Shown: positions 22,430 through 32,301, counted from the stretch's first letter. The stretch: DNA of 37,924 nucleotides from Desulfovibrio sp. (GCA_024699605.1 JAILPJ010000011.1:1-37924), one strand, 5' to 3'. Numbers and translations are program-made. Notes: a model not told the origin generated them from the letters alone.

Positions 22430-23638
22430 TTACCAGAGACGCATGCCGAAAAAGCCTCGGAGGACATAGTTGATGCCGACAATAAAGGCAATGACAATAA
22501 ACAGACGCTTGAGCCAGATATCGGGCAAAAAGCGTGAAGTGATGGGACCGATCCAGGACCCAACCACAATGCCGCAGAGTTCTAGTCCGATGAGTGGCCA
22601 ATAGACCGGGGTGCCACTGGTCATGAAGGTCGTGATGGAGGTGACCATGCCCACGAAGACGGCAAAAGCTGAAGTGCCGGCAGCAAGGTACATGGGCAAC
22701 TGTGTTATGCCCGTAAGTACAGGGACCAAGAGGAAGCCGCCGCCCACGCCCAAGAATGAGGCCACTGTGGCGACGATAAAGCCTGCGATGACCGGTACCA
22801 GCGGATTAAACGCAAAGTCCACGCCGCAGAAGGAAAATTCCACGCGGCTCAGGCTGACTTTTTTGATGGCTACGCGCGTGCCTTTGGTGCCACTTGCGCC
22901 ATGGGCTTTACTGGCCTCTTCGAAGGCCTTGGCAGCAAGCGTGGATTTTTGCTTTTTGGCTCTGGCCCTTTCGGTGGTGCCATAGAGCAGATAGCAGCCT
23001 AGACCGAGCACAAAGATGCCAAAGTATCCCACATAGTCGCGGAAGGAGATTTTGCCCTGGGTTAGGATGGGGGTGAGGATTGAGCCCACAAGAGAACCTG
23101 CGCCCAACGCAATACCCAGAGGCAGCACAATGCGGCCCAAGGTCCAGTACTTGAAGGAAGAGATCAAAGAACTTGTGCCCACGAGCCATTGGTTGGAAAC
23201 ACGGATGGAGTCAGTCACAAGCTTGTTCATGGGCATGCCTTTGCCAAAAGAGGCGGCATAGTCTCCCAGGCCAAAGACGCTGATGTGGCCTACTGAGGCC
23301 ATGACACCGCCAAAGGCGCCAACACTGGAAAAGATCCAGCCAACCCAGACCGCCCAGCAGAAGGCGAGCAGCATATTCACCTGTGGTGCACCCGGTATGC
23401 CGAGAAAGCCCTGTTCAGCGGTCAGAGTGAGCTTTCCCTCGCTTTGCGCCGAGAGGATAGCCTTTTTCAGGCGTTCATTGCTGACGGCCTGAACGTCGAA
23501 GTTCCCTTTTTGCGGAGCGTTTTGTTCTGCCTGAGCCGCAGGCGAAGAGGTATCTGCCTGCACAAAAGTCGGTTGGCTCGTAAGCAGAAGCGTTACGGTA
23601 CAGAGCATCAGAAGCGTTGGAAGAAAAGGTTTTTTCAT
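22430..23638 (-). CDS. TauE/SafE (TSUP) family sulfite/organosulfonate exporter with signal peptide
   Basis: 402 residues from ATG 23638, set by AAAGGAG just upstream. The N-terminus has a cleavable-type signal (MKKPFLPTLLMLCTVTLLLTSQPTFVQA) and a ~65-residue periplasmic extension. The TSUP permease core follows in two halves: WAVWVGWIFSSVGAFGGVMASVG and FIVATVASFLGVGGGFLLVPVLTGITQLPMYLAAGTSAFAVFVGM. The GGGFLLVPVL motif is typical. A basic cytoplasmic loop (~220-260) separates the halves. The family moves sulfite, sulfoacetate, taurine-derived or similar anions; in sulfite-metabolising bacteria sulfite export is a plausible role. It lies 27 bp downstream of the DUF169 gene, so co-transcription is likely. 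Confidence 0.88.
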   Translation of the reverse strand: MKKPFLPTLLMLCTVTLLLTSQPTFVQADTSSPAAQAEQNAPQKGNFDVQAVSNERLKKAILSAQSEGKLTLTAEQGFLGIPGAPQVNMLLAFCWAVWVGWIFSSVGAFGGVMASVGHISVFGLGDYAASFGKGMPMNKLVTDSIRVSNQWLVGTSSLISSFKYWTLGRIVLPLGIALGAGSLVGSILTPILTQGKISFRDYVGYFGIFVLGLGCYLLYGTTERARAKKQKSTLAAKAFEEASKAHGASGTKGTRVAIKKVSLSRVEFSFCGVDFAFNPLVPVIAGFIVATVASFLGVGGGFLLVPVLTGITQLPMYLAAGTSAFAVFVGMVTSITTFMTSGTPVYWPLIGLELCGIVVGSWIGPITSRFLPDIWLKRLFIVIAFIVGINYVLRGFFGMRLW

Positions 23639-23665
23639 GCACACTCCTTTGGATAACAAGCGTTG

Positions 23666-24472
23666 TTAAGCCTTGGGACAGGACGTACAGGGAGTCTGCT
23701 CGCCGTTTTTGAAAATGATCAGAGGGCAGTTCTTGCAAATGTCGCCACCGGGGAAGGGATCTCCGGGCCTTGTGATGGAACTGTTACCGTGTTTGCCGAT
23801 ACGGACTTTTAAGCGTTCGACGACTTGACTGATCTGACAGCCTGGAATCATCACATTGCTTTCTCCGCGTTCGGTCTTGCCGGCATTGTAGGAGCCTGAA
23901 CAGGGGGGACAGAAATTGAACATGCGTTCGTTAAAACTGTAGACTGAGCCGCCGCAGGCCGAAGAGCTCATGAAGATCTGGGGTCTGAGGGGATGGGTAT
24001 CGGTCGCTGCCATATAGTCCACAGCCAGATGATAGGCCTGCAGAGAATCACAGTAGAAGTGCACGACACTGGGCTGCATGCTGGCCTTGCCGAGAGGCCC
24101 TACGCCAATGGCTTTGAGACTGCCTAAGGGCAGATGCGGTTTGGAGGCCAAAAAACGCCTGGCCTGATCTTCGTCAACACAGTACTTCATCTGGGTTTTG
24201 ACTTCGTTATCGTCGATCTCGCGCCAGCCAAAACTGACCTGGGCGTTGGTACAGGCCAGTTTTTCTTTGGTGCCGAGCACGGTTTTGCCCTGCATGCGCG
24301 CGGCGATTTCCCACTGGCAGAAAGTCAGCGCTTTGACGGGTTCGACATACTGATGGGAGCGCGTAAACTCGTTGACCTCGTCATCACTGGTGAGAAAGGT
24401 AACCGCTACGGGGTGGTGATAGAGACGCAGGGCATCCATCAGGGTCTTTTCCATTGCAGCATAGTCAGGCAT
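23666..24472 (-). CDS. DUF169 family protein, Cys-rich
   Basis: 268 residues; ATG preceded by AAGGAG. It begins MPDYAAMEKTLMDALRLYHHPVAVTFL, the usual start of DUF169 proteins, and continues with KALTFCQWEIAARMQGKTVL, ACTNAQVSFG, GPLGKASMQPSVVHFYC and SSSACGGSVYSF. The C-terminus is cysteine-rich: MFNFCPPCSG, IPGCQ, GGDICKNCPLIIF and CTSCPKA. The paired cysteines suggest Fe-S or metal binding, as expected in anaerobes. Molecular function is unknown. The gene order DUF169 then TauE/SafE suggests a common role in sulfur-compound handling; this is inference from position. Confidence 0.85.
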   Translation of the reverse strand: MPDYAAMEKTLMDALRLYHHPVAVTFLTSDDEVNEFTRSHQYVEPVKALTFCQWEIAARMQGKTVLGTKEKLACTNAQVSFGWREIDDNEVKTQMKYCVDEDQARRFLASKPHLPLGSLKAIGVGPLGKASMQPSVVHFYCDSLQAYHLAVDYMAATDTHPLRPQIFMSSSACGGSVYSFNERMFNFCPPCSGSYNAGKTERGESNVMIPGCQISQVVERLKVRIGKHGNSSITRPGDPFPGGDICKNCPLIIFKNGEQTPCTSCPKA

Positions 24473-24540
24473 ATCGTTGCTCCTTAGCTTGAGATGTTTG
24501 AGAGACAGAGAGAAAACGCTTGGCGCAGGGGAAGGCAGAT

Positions 24541-25881
24541 CTAGGGAGCTTTGGGGGCTTCCGGGGCAGGCAGCTCCAGACGGGAGGTAATATTGTCACG
24601 AATCCATTTGGGATCAATCCATTCAAGTGGTGTGACTTCAATGCCAGCCACGAGAATGCCGAAATGCAGATGATCGCCAAAGGCCAGACCGGTTGTCCCT
24701 GTACGGGCAATGGTTTTTCCCTTCGTGACAATCTCCCCTTTCTGAACAAGTATTTCGTTGCAGTGCGAGTAGAGCGACATCAATCCCAGACCGTGGTCGA
24801 TGACCACGAGTTTGCCGTAGATTCCCAGTTCACCGGTAAAGACCACGCGGCCATTGTTGGCTGCGGGAATTTCGGCATTGCGTACAGAGGCAAAATCAAA
24901 GCCCAGATGGAAGGATTCACCCACCTGCCGGCCTTTGTAGAAGAGAAAACGGTGATCGGCAAAACCCGCGCGAGCCGCAGAGCGTGGCAGACGCATAAAA
25001 ACACCGCTCCAAAGCATGGCCTGAGCCGTATCGCGGCCGATTTCCAGAAGTTTGCGGGCATTGGCGGCGCGTTCTTGGCCATTGATGGTTAAATAGCAGT
25101 CGAGCGGATTCTGGGCATTGGGGGCTAGGTGATGGAGCTTGGCTTGAACAGTCTGAAGAAATTCGTCGGAGAGCTCAAGTTTGTCGTTTTTGAACTTGCG
25201 TTCATAGGCGAGCACATTCAGCCGGTTCTGCGTGACATTCCCAGCCAGATCCTGGGCCATGATCTGTATGGCTTTTTTGAAATCCTGGGCTGTCATGGAA
25301 TAGGGAAAGGGGAAAAAGCAGATATAGCTGCCGTCTTTTTGCAGAGAGGCGGGAATAAAGAAGGAGTCAAGCATGATGCCTGTTTTTTGGACTTCTTCGT
25401 CGACTTCGTAGCGTACCACCGCAGCACCACCTCGGCGCACGTTGGGGGCTCCGGTTTTTAAGGAGATATAGGGCGGTTTGGCGTCGAAGCGGAAGGGCAG
25501 AAGTTCTGTGCGTGTGTTCCCTTGGCCAAAGCCTGCCTTAGACCCATCGGTGGCCTTGATTTCTAAATCCAGGGCGCCTTCGTGTAATTGGGCATCCTTG
25601 AAGGATACTTCCACGTTTTGCTCTGGCTCAATTTGCGTGAATTCTTTTTTGAAAATCGGGGTGACGACATTGTTTTTGCGGATGCCGACCTGGACCTGGC
25701 GAATGCCCGAAGGATCCTTGAGCTGAATGGCCAGAACCGCATTTTGCGAGATGCGTCCGCTATTGTTGGGCAGAATGATTTCTGGGCCATCGAGATCCTT
25801 GAAAAACGTGTATCCACCAAAAATGAGTACAAAAAGAATAGAAAGGAAAAAACTGGTGGAACAGATGGTTCGAAAGCGCAT
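24541..25881 (-). CDS. M23-family (LytM) metallopeptidase, membrane anchored
   Basis: 446 residues from ATG 25881 (MRFRTICSTSFFL…), set by AAGGAG; the frame extends to 25992 but without a ribosome site. One N-terminal membrane helix (FFLSILFVLIFGGYTFF) is followed by a long periplasmic beta-rich region with two Ig-like segments (…DLDGPEIILPNNSGRISQNAVLAIQLKDPSGIRQVQVGIR… and a second from ~155). The C-terminal peptidase has zinc ligands H325-x3-D329 (HLGFD) and H404-L-H406 (DHLHFG), with all catalytic positions present. It is predicted to cleave peptidoglycan cross-links. A Pro/Ala tail ends the protein. The DUF169 gene starts 68 bp downstream, so the genes may share a transcript. Confidence 0.92.
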   Translation of the reverse strand: MRFRTICSTSFFLSILFVLIFGGYTFFKDLDGPEIILPNNSGRISQNAVLAIQLKDPSGIRQVQVGIRKNNVVTPIFKKEFTQIEPEQNVEVSFKDAQLHEGALDLEIKATDGSKAGFGQGNTRTELLPFRFDAKPPYISLKTGAPNVRRGGAAVVRYEVDEEVQKTGIMLDSFFIPASLQKDGSYICFFPFPYSMTAQDFKKAIQIMAQDLAGNVTQNRLNVLAYERKFKNDKLELSDEFLQTVQAKLHHLAPNAQNPLDCYLTINGQERAANARKLLEIGRDTAQAMLWSGVFMRLPRSAARAGFADHRFLFYKGRQVGESFHLGFDFASVRNAEIPAANNGRVVFTGELGIYGKLVVIDHGLGLMSLYSHCNEILVQKGEIVTKGKTIARTGTTGLAFGDHLHFGILVAGIEVTPLEWIDPKWIRDNITSRLELPAPEAPKAP

Positions 25882-25983
25882 CAAATACTCCTTGCGCAGG
25901 TGCCTGAAGAGAAAAGAAAACAGGCTTCTAACTTTTTTCAGGAAAAGGATGAGCCAATATGACAGAAAAATAGCAGAAATGAC

Positions 25984-26007
25984 AATGCCCAACCAGGCAT
26001 TTTTTTT
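25984..26007 (+). terminator. Plus-strand intrinsic terminator between two minus-strand genes
   Basis: AATGCC (25984-25989) pairs with GGCATT (25996-26001) over a 6-nt loop, with eight T at 26000-26007. On the minus strand it is followed only by GTCATTT. No plus-strand gene precedes it. Confidence 0.6.
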
Positions 26008-26031
26008 ATGCGGAAGGAAGCCAACGGCCTT

Positions 26032-27150
26032 TTATGGCTGATGCTGGTGTTTTGTCCTGTTGGCCGAGCTTTCTTCCTCAGTCTTATTCAGTTCTTCGCT
26101 GAAAAAGGAAGCCAGAGCCTCACGCAGGCGTTTGTGGATAAGGACCCGTTCTTTGTGGCTGACCGACAGACACAGTTCTGAAAGTTCCTTGGCAAGACTT
26201 TCAGGGCACGGTGCCATGAGCGCCCCCATGTCAGCTTCGGGGATGAACAGGCTTCGGCTTTGGGCTCGCAGGTAGCCAGTCAGCACATCGGCGTGGAGCC
26301 GGTGATCATTGAGAGTATCTTTGCCGGCTGTGATCACCAGCAGGGGGGGTGTGAAGTTCTGAAAGGAACTGGGGGAAAAGAGCATGCCGAAAGCCGGAGA
26401 GACAATGGCCAGGGCCTTGATGCGAGGGTCTTTGAGATGCTTTTTTAAGGGAAATTCCCGGCAGATGGCATTGACTTTTTCGCGTGACCAGGGATTGCAG
26501 TAGAGATCTTTTTTGCCGGCTTGAGAACAGTAGTCTGGCCAGGAAATGCAGTTGGGCAGTGCGCCTCCGAGTAACAGTGCCGTGGTGCCGCCCGAGCCGA
26601 AACCGACGAGACCGATTTTGCGGCTGTCAATGACAGAAGCGAGCAATTTGTGCTTGGGCAATTCGTCGATGAGTCGACTGATATCTCGGGCGCGGCCCCT
26701 GAACTGTTCCCAGGTAAAGAGCCGTTGCATATTGTCCATGCAGTCGAAGGTATGTGTGGGGGCAGCCACCACATAGCCTTGGGACGCAAGCCAGGAACAG
26801 GTATCATGGTAGGAAAAGCGTGTTCCTGGGGAAGGGTGGGAAACAATCAGCAAAGGAAATTGACCGTCGCAGGGTTTGCCCTCGCGTGCGGCCATGATCG
26901 TGTAGGGGGCGTAGTTTAGTTCCCGCGGATTGCGAACACTGGGATACCAGACATTGACATCAAGGCGGAGATGTTCGTTAAGATAAGAAAAACCGAGAGT
27001 GAGAAAACCGACTTTGAAGTCATCAAGGGCCTTGACCTGTACGGGAAAAAGCAGACAGAGCGTCAGGAAGACGATTGCGCATAACAGTGACAGGCGGAAT
27101 AGCCCGGAGTAGCAGAAGCGTTTGGGAAAGGAAGAAGCAGTAGGTTCCAT
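26032..27150 (-). CDS. Alpha/beta-hydrolase of the PAF-acetylhydrolase/dienelactone-hydrolase type
   Basis: 372 residues. An N-terminal signal/anchor (LFRLSLLCAIVFLTLCLLFPVQVKA) points to the periplasm. The hydrolase core follows: PLLIVSHPSPGTRFSYHDTCSWLASQGYVVAAPTHTFD (oxyanion region), the nucleophile elbow VGFGSGG with S186, VITAGKDTLNDH for the acidic residue, and a late helix-rich end. The 'GFGSGG' elbow and the SHPSPGTR strand resemble predicted dienelactone-hydrolase/PAF-AH-like lipases. Substrate unknown. It is divergent from dedA with only 50 bp between start codons, so their promoters must overlap. Confidence 0.8.
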   Translation of the reverse strand: MEPTASSFPKRFCYSGLFRLSLLCAIVFLTLCLLFPVQVKALDDFKVGFLTLGFSYLNEHLRLDVNVWYPSVRNPRELNYAPYTIMAAREGKPCDGQFPLLIVSHPSPGTRFSYHDTCSWLASQGYVVAAPTHTFDCMDNMQRLFTWEQFRGRARDISRLIDELPKHKLLASVIDSRKIGLVGFGSGGTTALLLGGALPNCISWPDYCSQAGKKDLYCNPWSREKVNAICREFPLKKHLKDPRIKALAIVSPAFGMLFSPSSFQNFTPPLLVITAGKDTLNDHRLHADVLTGYLRAQSRSLFIPEADMGALMAPCPESLAKELSELCLSVSHKERVLIHKRLREALASFFSEELNKTEEESSANRTKHQHQP

Positions 27151-27200
27151 CGCTTGTGCCTGAGTGACCTTTACGCTACAAGATGGTTTTAGGAGGAACT

Positions 27201-27842
27201 ATGGAGTGGCTGGCGTGGTTTTTGGACTTTGTTTTGCACATTGATGTGCATTTGACAAGCTTCATCGTGCAGTACGGCGTGTGGGTCTACGCCTTTCTCT
27301 TTGTCATTGTGTTTTGTGAGACCGGCCTTGTTGTGACCCCCTTTTTGCCAGGCGATTCTCTCCTTTTCGCCTCTGGCGTTGCAGCCGGCAGCGGTCTCTG
27401 TGATCCTGTCCTGATCTATTTCGTGCTGCTCTTTGCCGGAATTGCTGGGGATGCCTGTAATTACGCCATTGGCCGCAAGGTTGGACCTGTGATTTTTCAG
27501 CGTGAAAGCCGTTTTATCAAGAAGGCGTATTTGCTCAAAGCCCATGCCTTTTATGAGCGACACGGCGGCAAGGCCATCATCCTGGCTCGCTTCATTCCCA
27601 TTGTGCGCACCTTTGCGCCTTTTGTGGCGGGTATCGCTCTGATGCAGCCGGTGAAATTTCTGCTTTTTAATATCACGGGCTGCCTGCTCTGGGTGAGCTC
27701 GCTGGTGGCTGCCGGCTATTTTCTGGGCAGTCTGACCTGGGTGAAAACGCATTTTTCCCTGATAGTCTATGCCATTATCGCTGTCTCCCTCTTACCCCTG
27801 CTGATTGGTACTGTGCGCAGCCGTCTCAAGCACAAAGTCTGA
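27201..27842 (+). CDS. DedA-family membrane protein
   Basis: 213 residues from ATG 27201, which has a perfect AGGAGG 5 bases upstream; ATG 27183 is in frame but has no RBS. DedA signatures: FVIVFCETGLVVTPFLPGDSLLFASG, then GDACNYAIGRKVGPVIF, RHGGKAIILARFIPIVRTFAPFVAGIALM and a C-terminal pair of membrane helices. Family members include lipid (undecaprenyl-phosphate/phosphatidylethanolamine) flippases and proton-dependent transporters needed for envelope integrity. Which lipid this one handles cannot be told. It is monocistronic; pgpH converges 159 bp downstream. Confidence 0.93.
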   Translation: MEWLAWFLDFVLHIDVHLTSFIVQYGVWVYAFLFVIVFCETGLVVTPFLPGDSLLFASGVAAGSGLCDPVLIYFVLLFAGIAGDACNYAIGRKVGPVIFQRESRFIKKAYLLKAHAFYERHGGKAIILARFIPIVRTFAPFVAGIALMQPVKFLLFNITGCLLWVSSLVAAGYFLGSLTWVKTHFSLIVYAIIAVSLLPLLIGTVRSRLKHKV

Positions 27843-28001
27843 TTGGCGGCGCTTGCTCTCCACAAAAGACATTTGGGCCTGTTGTCTGTTCGTTTCCAGA
27901 GGCGTCCTTTGGCTTTACCCCGTTTTTTGACAGGATCAGAGGTCAGCACCTAGCCGACAGAGAGCGGCCGGATTGCGCCAGGGAAGAATCTGTCCTGCCA
28001 T

Positions 28002-30323
28002 TTAGCGGCTGATGATACCGGCAACTGAGCCTGCGCCAAGTTCCTCGTTTTTGCCCTCCCCGTCTTTTTCTCCTTCCTTTTCGAGCGTTTTTTCCACCGT
28101 TTGGCCGTTTTCCTCCTTGTTTTTCTTGCTTTCTGGATAGGCTATGCGCTGATGGAAGAGGCCGGTCAAGATGCGTTGAAAATTCTCACTTAAATAATGC
28201 AGATCCTTGAAGGTCAGTTCACTTTCGTCGAGTTGTCCTTCGGCGAAAATGCCTTTGACGATCTTATCGATATGACTTTTGATGCGGGCTGGAACGGGGT
28301 CGGTGAGGGTGCGGCTGCTGGCTTCCACGGAGTCCGCCAGCATGATGATGGCTGATTCCTTGGTCTGCGGACGTGGACCAAGATAGCTAAATTCGGATTC
28401 TGAGGTATTTTCTCCCTGTTTGAGGGCCTTTTGATAGAAATATTGCATGATGCGCGTGCCGTGGTGCTGCTGAATAATATCACAAATCTCTTGTCCCAGG
28501 CCGTGTTCCTTGGCCAATTCCACACCTTTTTTGACGTGTGAGAGCAGAATCAGGGCACTCATTGAGGGGGCAAGCTTGTCATGTCTGTTGGGCCCGCCAA
28601 ACTGATTTTCGATGAAATAGGCCGGGTAGGTCAGCTTGCCGATGTCGTGATAGAGAGCCGCCACTTTGCAGAGCAGGCTGTTGGCTCCTATTGCCTTGGC
28701 GCCAGCTTCGACCATATTGGCCACAATCAGGCTGTGATGATAGGTCCCAGGCGCCTGCACCATGAGCTGCTGCATCAGGGGTTGTTCAAGACTCATCAGT
28801 TCCATGAGGCGGAAACGCGTGGAATAATCGAAAATCAGCTCGAGAATGGGACTGACGGCAAAGAGAATGAAGATGGTCAGGAAACTGTTGACAATGGTGG
28901 CAATGATCTGCGGCAGGAGCGTTTCGGTAGGCAATTGCGATAAAAGGGAGACGCCGAGCCAGATCAGAATCTGCCCGATCGTGAAGGGGAATATGGTCCA
29001 GGCGGTATCCTGGCGGCTGTAGGAAGAGACGACAAGCCAGGTGAAGAGCATGCTGCCCAGAAAGTAAAAGATGAAGATCTGCCAGGTGGTGTGCAGAAGC
29101 AAGGTTGCGAAGAAGGCGCAGAGCAAACCCATGGTACAATAGCGTCGCGCGGCGAAAATCGTCGACGTCAGCCCCACGGCACTGGCCACAGGAAACATGG
29201 TTGAAAGCACCGGCAGATAGCGCAGATCAGTATGCAGGGCCAGGAGATAACAACCAAGGGCGCAGAGCCCTGTGAGCAAAAGCAGCAGGGAGAGCAGGTA
29301 GACGTCTTTGGCGAGAAGAGGGCTGCCTGGCTTGCCGCTGGGGGCGACAAAGAAGCCCAGGGCAAGACACAGCGCACAGAGAAACGAGCCGCAGGTTTTG
29401 TCCCAGGCGATGAGATTTTCCGAGGAGCGATAAAAAGCCTGTAATTTGATGAATTGCTCGTGCGTGACTCGCTCGGATTTGCGGACAATGCTTTCGCCGC
29501 GTTGAATGTGGTAGAGCACGGGCTCTACGGAAGTGCGGAGTTCTTCCTCTTTGCGCTTGGTGGCCTCTTGGTTGAGGGAGAGCGAGGCCGGAGGCAGTGT
29601 GGTGGATAACAGGACGTTGAGGGCCCGGCGCGACTGAGGATTGAGACGGGTGTCCTGACGCAGTTTAACGGAAATTTCCGCCAGCATGGAGTGGACATCG
29701 GGTAACGAGGAGAGCTCTGGCCGCAGTATATCGCGGTCGGCATCGAGGTCGTGAATCAGAATGCCTGAACGGCCCACATGCGATTGCCGGATGTCACTGA
29801 CCAGACCAAGGGACATTTTCTGCAAGATAAACGGCAAGATACTTTTTAACAGCACATCTTGCACTTCCGGCCGGGCGAGCTCAGGCAGGATTTCTTCGGA
29901 AATGGTGGGTGTCAGATTGTCCTTGAGTTCTTCAAGCTGTTTGCGCTCTTCGTCGGTATGTGAATTCGGGTCGTTGTTCAAAATGCGCATCGTGCTGACC
30001 AGCTTTTCCTGAAACTTGAGGTACGGCGTGATGGTCAGATCATAGACTGGCGGTTGCAGGCGCAAGGCTTTTTCCAGACGTTCCTGTGTGCCCTTGAAAT
30101 CTTCCACGAAGAGATCTTTGTCGGCTACGACGTCAGTCTGGGCAATGTCGCCTTCGAGAAAAAGTTTGTTGCTTGTCTGAAAATTGACTCCGGCCAGCAC
30201 AGAAAGCAGCAAAAGTGTGGCGATGAGCAGTGTCAGTGCCCAGCCACAGCGGTGGTGACTTTTGAGAACGTGATAGAGACTGATGAGTCTAGCTTTTCGA
30301 TTGTCTGTTTTCGGCAATGTCAT
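28002..30323 (-). CDS. pgpH: 7TM-HD membrane phosphodiesterase (PgpH-type, probable c-di-AMP hydrolase)
   Basis: 773 residues. First membrane helix at ~28-48, then a large extracytoplasmic 7TMR-HDED region to ~305 ([15 protein letters not shown]…[14 protein letters not shown]). Seven membrane helices follow at ~310-500, then a cytoplasmic HD domain: [39 protein letters not shown] with H559-D560, and later [13 protein letters not shown]. The tail is Lys/Glu-rich. Bacterial relatives degrade c-di-AMP. The gene overlaps the end of phoH by 35 bp, so translation is coupled. The third usual member, ybeY, does not follow; the next gene is convergent dedA. Confidence 0.92.
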   Translation of the reverse strand: MTLPKTDNRKARLISLYHVLKSHHRCGWALTLLIATLLLLSVLAGVNFQTSNKLFLEGDIAQTDVVADKDLFVEDFKGTQERLEKALRLQPPVYDLTITPYLKFQEKLVSTMRILNNDPNSHTDEERKQLEELKDNLTPTISEEILPELARPEVQDVLLKSILPFILQKMSLGLVSDIRQSHVGRSGILIHDLDADRDILRPELSSLPDVHSMLAEISVKLRQDTRLNPQSRRALNVLLSTTLPPASLSLNQEATKRKEEELRTSVEPVLYHIQRGESIVRKSERVTHEQFIKLQAFYRSSENLIAWDKTCGSFLCALCLALGFFVAPSGKPGSPLLAKDVYLLSLLLLLTGLCALGCYLLALHTDLRYLPVLSTMFPVASAVGLTSTIFAARRYCTMGLLCAFFATLLLHTTWQIFIFYFLGSMLFTWLVVSSYSRQDTAWTIFPFTIGQILIWLGVSLLSQLPTETLLPQIIATIVNSFLTIFILFAVSPILELIFDYSTRFRLMELMSLEQPLMQQLMVQAPGTYHHSLIVANMVEAGAKAIGANSLLCKVAALYHDIGKLTYPAYFIENQFGGPNRHDKLAPSMSALILLSHVKKGVELAKEHGLGQEICDIIQQHHGTRIMQYFYQKALKQGENTSESEFSYLGPRPQTKESAIIMLADSVEASSRTLTDPVPARIKSHIDKIVKGIFAEGQLDESELTFKDLHYLSENFQRILTGLFHQRIAYPESKKNKEENGQTVEKTLEKEGEKDGEGKNEELGAGSVAGIISR

Positions 30324-31452
30324 AGGCGTTGACTATCTCTCCCACCAGCTGATGTCTCACCACATCTTCTTTGCTGAAGGTGTGAAAGGCAATGGCAGGA
30401 ATTTTGGCAAGAATACTGCGTGCGTGCACGAGGCCTGACATACGCGGCACGCCTGGTCGTTCACTGGGCAGGTCAATCTGCGTACAGTCGCCAGTGATGA
30501 TCATACGGGAACCAAAACCCATACGTGTTAGAAACATTTTCATCTGTTCGCAGGTGGTATTCTGCGCTTCGTCGAGGATGATGCAGGAATCGTTGAGCGT
30601 TCTGCCTCGCATAAAGGCCAGAGGCGCAATTTCGATGCTGCCAAGTTCACTCAAAGCCGTGACCTTGGCAACGGGCAGCATGTCGTAAAGAGCGTCATAG
30701 AGGGGACGCAGATAGGGATTGATTTTTTCAATAAGATCGCCGGGAAGAAAACCGAGTTTTTCTCCGGCCTCTACGGCAGGACGTGTCAGAATGATCTTTT
30801 TAATGGCATGGATTGAGAGAAGGTGAACGGCATAGGCTACAGCCAGGTAGGTTTTGCCGGTGCCGGCCGGACCCGTGGCAAAGACAATTTCATGACTTTT
30901 GAGCAGTTCAAGATAGGTCTTTTGGGCGGCATTGCGGGCGAGCACGAGTTTCTTAGGCGTTTCGACCTGCGGCAGCTGCTCTTTGGCCCCAGAGATTGGG
31001 GCAAGACTGTCGGTCGAAGCGTTCTTTCTATTGGCAGGCCAGGCTGGACGACGTTCAGCGCGCTTTTCCGTTTTCTCCGTTTTTGACGTTTTGCGGCTCG
31101 TGTCTGAGAGCAGATCCTCAGAAAGAGCTCGCCGGCGTTTGAGAAGGTCCGTTCGCAGCGGCGAGAATTCCGGATCTTTGTCCATTTCGGCGGCATTTTG
31201 CAGCAGCAGATTCAGATGCCCTTCAAGGGTTTGGCAGTCTATGCCCAGCCCCTCCTTGAGTTCGTCATAGAGTGTACAGAAGAGACGGACAAGGCAATTC
31301 TCAACGTTCTGATCCTGGCTTTCGATGCACAGGGAGCTGCCGCGATTGAAAATACGGGCGCCGCTTGCCCTTGACAGAATCTGCAGATGCAGATTCTGCG
31401 GGCCGAAAAGCTGAGCTGCGAGCTTGGGGTCTTCAAAGATCAGTCGTTCCAT
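30289..31452 (-). CDS. phoH: PhoH-family ATPase
   Basis: 387 residues from ATG 31452 (MERLIFEDP); TTG 31497 adds 15 residues and is a possible alternative. N-terminal KH-like region (~1-90); Walker A GPAGTGKT at 194-201; Walker B region [12 protein letters not shown]; then [12 protein letters not shown] and the C-terminal helicase-like end. A basic, low-complexity linker at ~105-170 ([19 protein letters not shown]…) makes it longer than the ~320-350 residues typical of PhoH. PhoH proteins are cytoplasmic RNA-associated ATPases (PhoH2 relatives are helicases), here in the conserved phoH-pgpH arrangement linked to ribosome maturation. Confidence 0.92.
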   Translation of the reverse strand: MERLIFEDPKLAAQLFGPQNLHLQILSRASGARIFNRGSSLCIESQDQNVENCLVRLFCTLYDELKEGLGIDCQTLEGHLNLLLQNAAEMDKDPEFSPLRTDLLKRRRALSEDLLSDTSRKTSKTEKTEKRAERRPAWPANRKNASTDSLAPISGAKEQLPQVETPKKLVLARNAAQKTYLELLKSHEIVFATGPAGTGKTYLAVAYAVHLLSIHAIKKIILTRPAVEAGEKLGFLPGDLIEKINPYLRPLYDALYDMLPVAKVTALSELGSIEIAPLAFMRGRTLNDSCIILDEAQNTTCEQMKMFLTRMGFGSRMIITGDCTQIDLPSERPGVPRMSGLVHARSILAKIPAIAFHTFSKEDVVRHQLVGEIVNAYDIAENRQSKS

Positions 31453-31536
31453 GCAAAATGCGTTTGCCTCTCGAACGTCGTTATTTTGAAGATTCAACCT
31501 TTATCGTATGCACCAAAAACTGGCAAGCACGCTTTT

Positions 31537-31569
31537 GGCCTTGTCAGCCAGGCCGGCCTGGAAAAGGCC
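31537..31569. other. Long imperfect hairpin in the DUF151-phoH gap
   Basis: The gap 31453-31695 contains GGCCTT (31537-31542) pairing with AAGGCC (31564-31569) around a perfect 14-base palindrome (31548-31561). No T-run follows on either strand. It lies in the transcript leading to phoH; it may be an RNA processing or regulatory hairpin, or an extra protein-binding palindrome. Confidence 0.4.
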
Positions 31570-31695
31570 GAAGTGACTATGAGGGTAGCAAAAAAATATT
31601 GGAATTGAAACTCTTTTTTTATCGCTTTTTGCTGTCCTAAGACTGGACTTGGTCTGAGGAGCTCATAGCAATGCTTGCCGAGGAGCTGATGGGCT

Positions 31696-32301
31696 CTACA
31701 TTTTTTGTCTTGTACTTGGTTCCAGACAGCGTAAGAGTTCCAGGAGTTTTTCATTTTCCTTGGGAGTATTTTCAAAAGACTGCTTGTGACGTTCTGGATC
31801 AGCGCTGAGCATGTGTAGCAGATGGTCGGCGCTCGTGCGTCGCTGCATATCTGTGGCGGCATCAGGCGTGCTCAGAGGAATACAATCGTCGTGTGTCTTG
31901 GCTTGCTCTGAGCTTTGGCCAAGCAGGGCCTCGCTGACAAAAATTGGCCGCTGGTTTCTCAGGGCCAGGGTAATGGCGTCAGACGGGCGGCAGTCGATGC
32001 GCAGACGTTTTGTTCCTCGATGGATTTCCAGAACGGCATAGTACATGCCGTCAGAGAAATCGGTGATTTCCACGTGCGCCAGTTGTGCGTGCAGACCTTT
32101 GAGGCAGAGCAGCAAAAGATCATGGGTCAGTGGGCGAGGCAGTTTTTCCGGCCGCATCACCAAGGACAGCGCCATACTTTCCATACTGCCCAGTTCCAGT
32201 CTCAATTCGCGCAGACCTTCTACTTCCTGCAAAACAATGGTGTGTCTGTCGCTTGTCTTTTCGGCATTGACGATCAAACCTTTAAACATCATTTCGGTCA
32301 T
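31696..32301 (-). CDS. DUF151/bifunctional nuclease-like protein
   Basis: 201 residues from ATG 32301, which overlaps the miaB stop by 20 bp; the open frame to 32505 lies inside miaB and is rejected. The first ~140 residues are the DUF151 domain: VLQEVEGLRELRLELGSMESMALSLVM, PLTHDLLLLCLKGLHAQLAHVEITDFSDGMYYAVLEI and the signature RIDCRPSDAITLALRNQRPIFVSEALL. Bacterial relatives are small acidic proteins of uncertain role; a plant homologue has bifunctional nuclease activity. The last ~60 residues are charged and poorly conserved. Translational coupling to miaB is likely. Confidence 0.88.
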   Translation of the reverse strand: MTEMMFKGLIVNAEKTSDRHTIVLQEVEGLRELRLELGSMESMALSLVMRPEKLPRPLTHDLLLLCLKGLHAQLAHVEITDFSDGMYYAVLEIHRGTKRLRIDCRPSDAITLALRNQRPIFVSEALLGQSSEQAKTHDDCIPLSTPDAATDMQRRTSADHLLHMLSADPERHKQSFENTPKENEKLLELLRCLEPSTRQKM

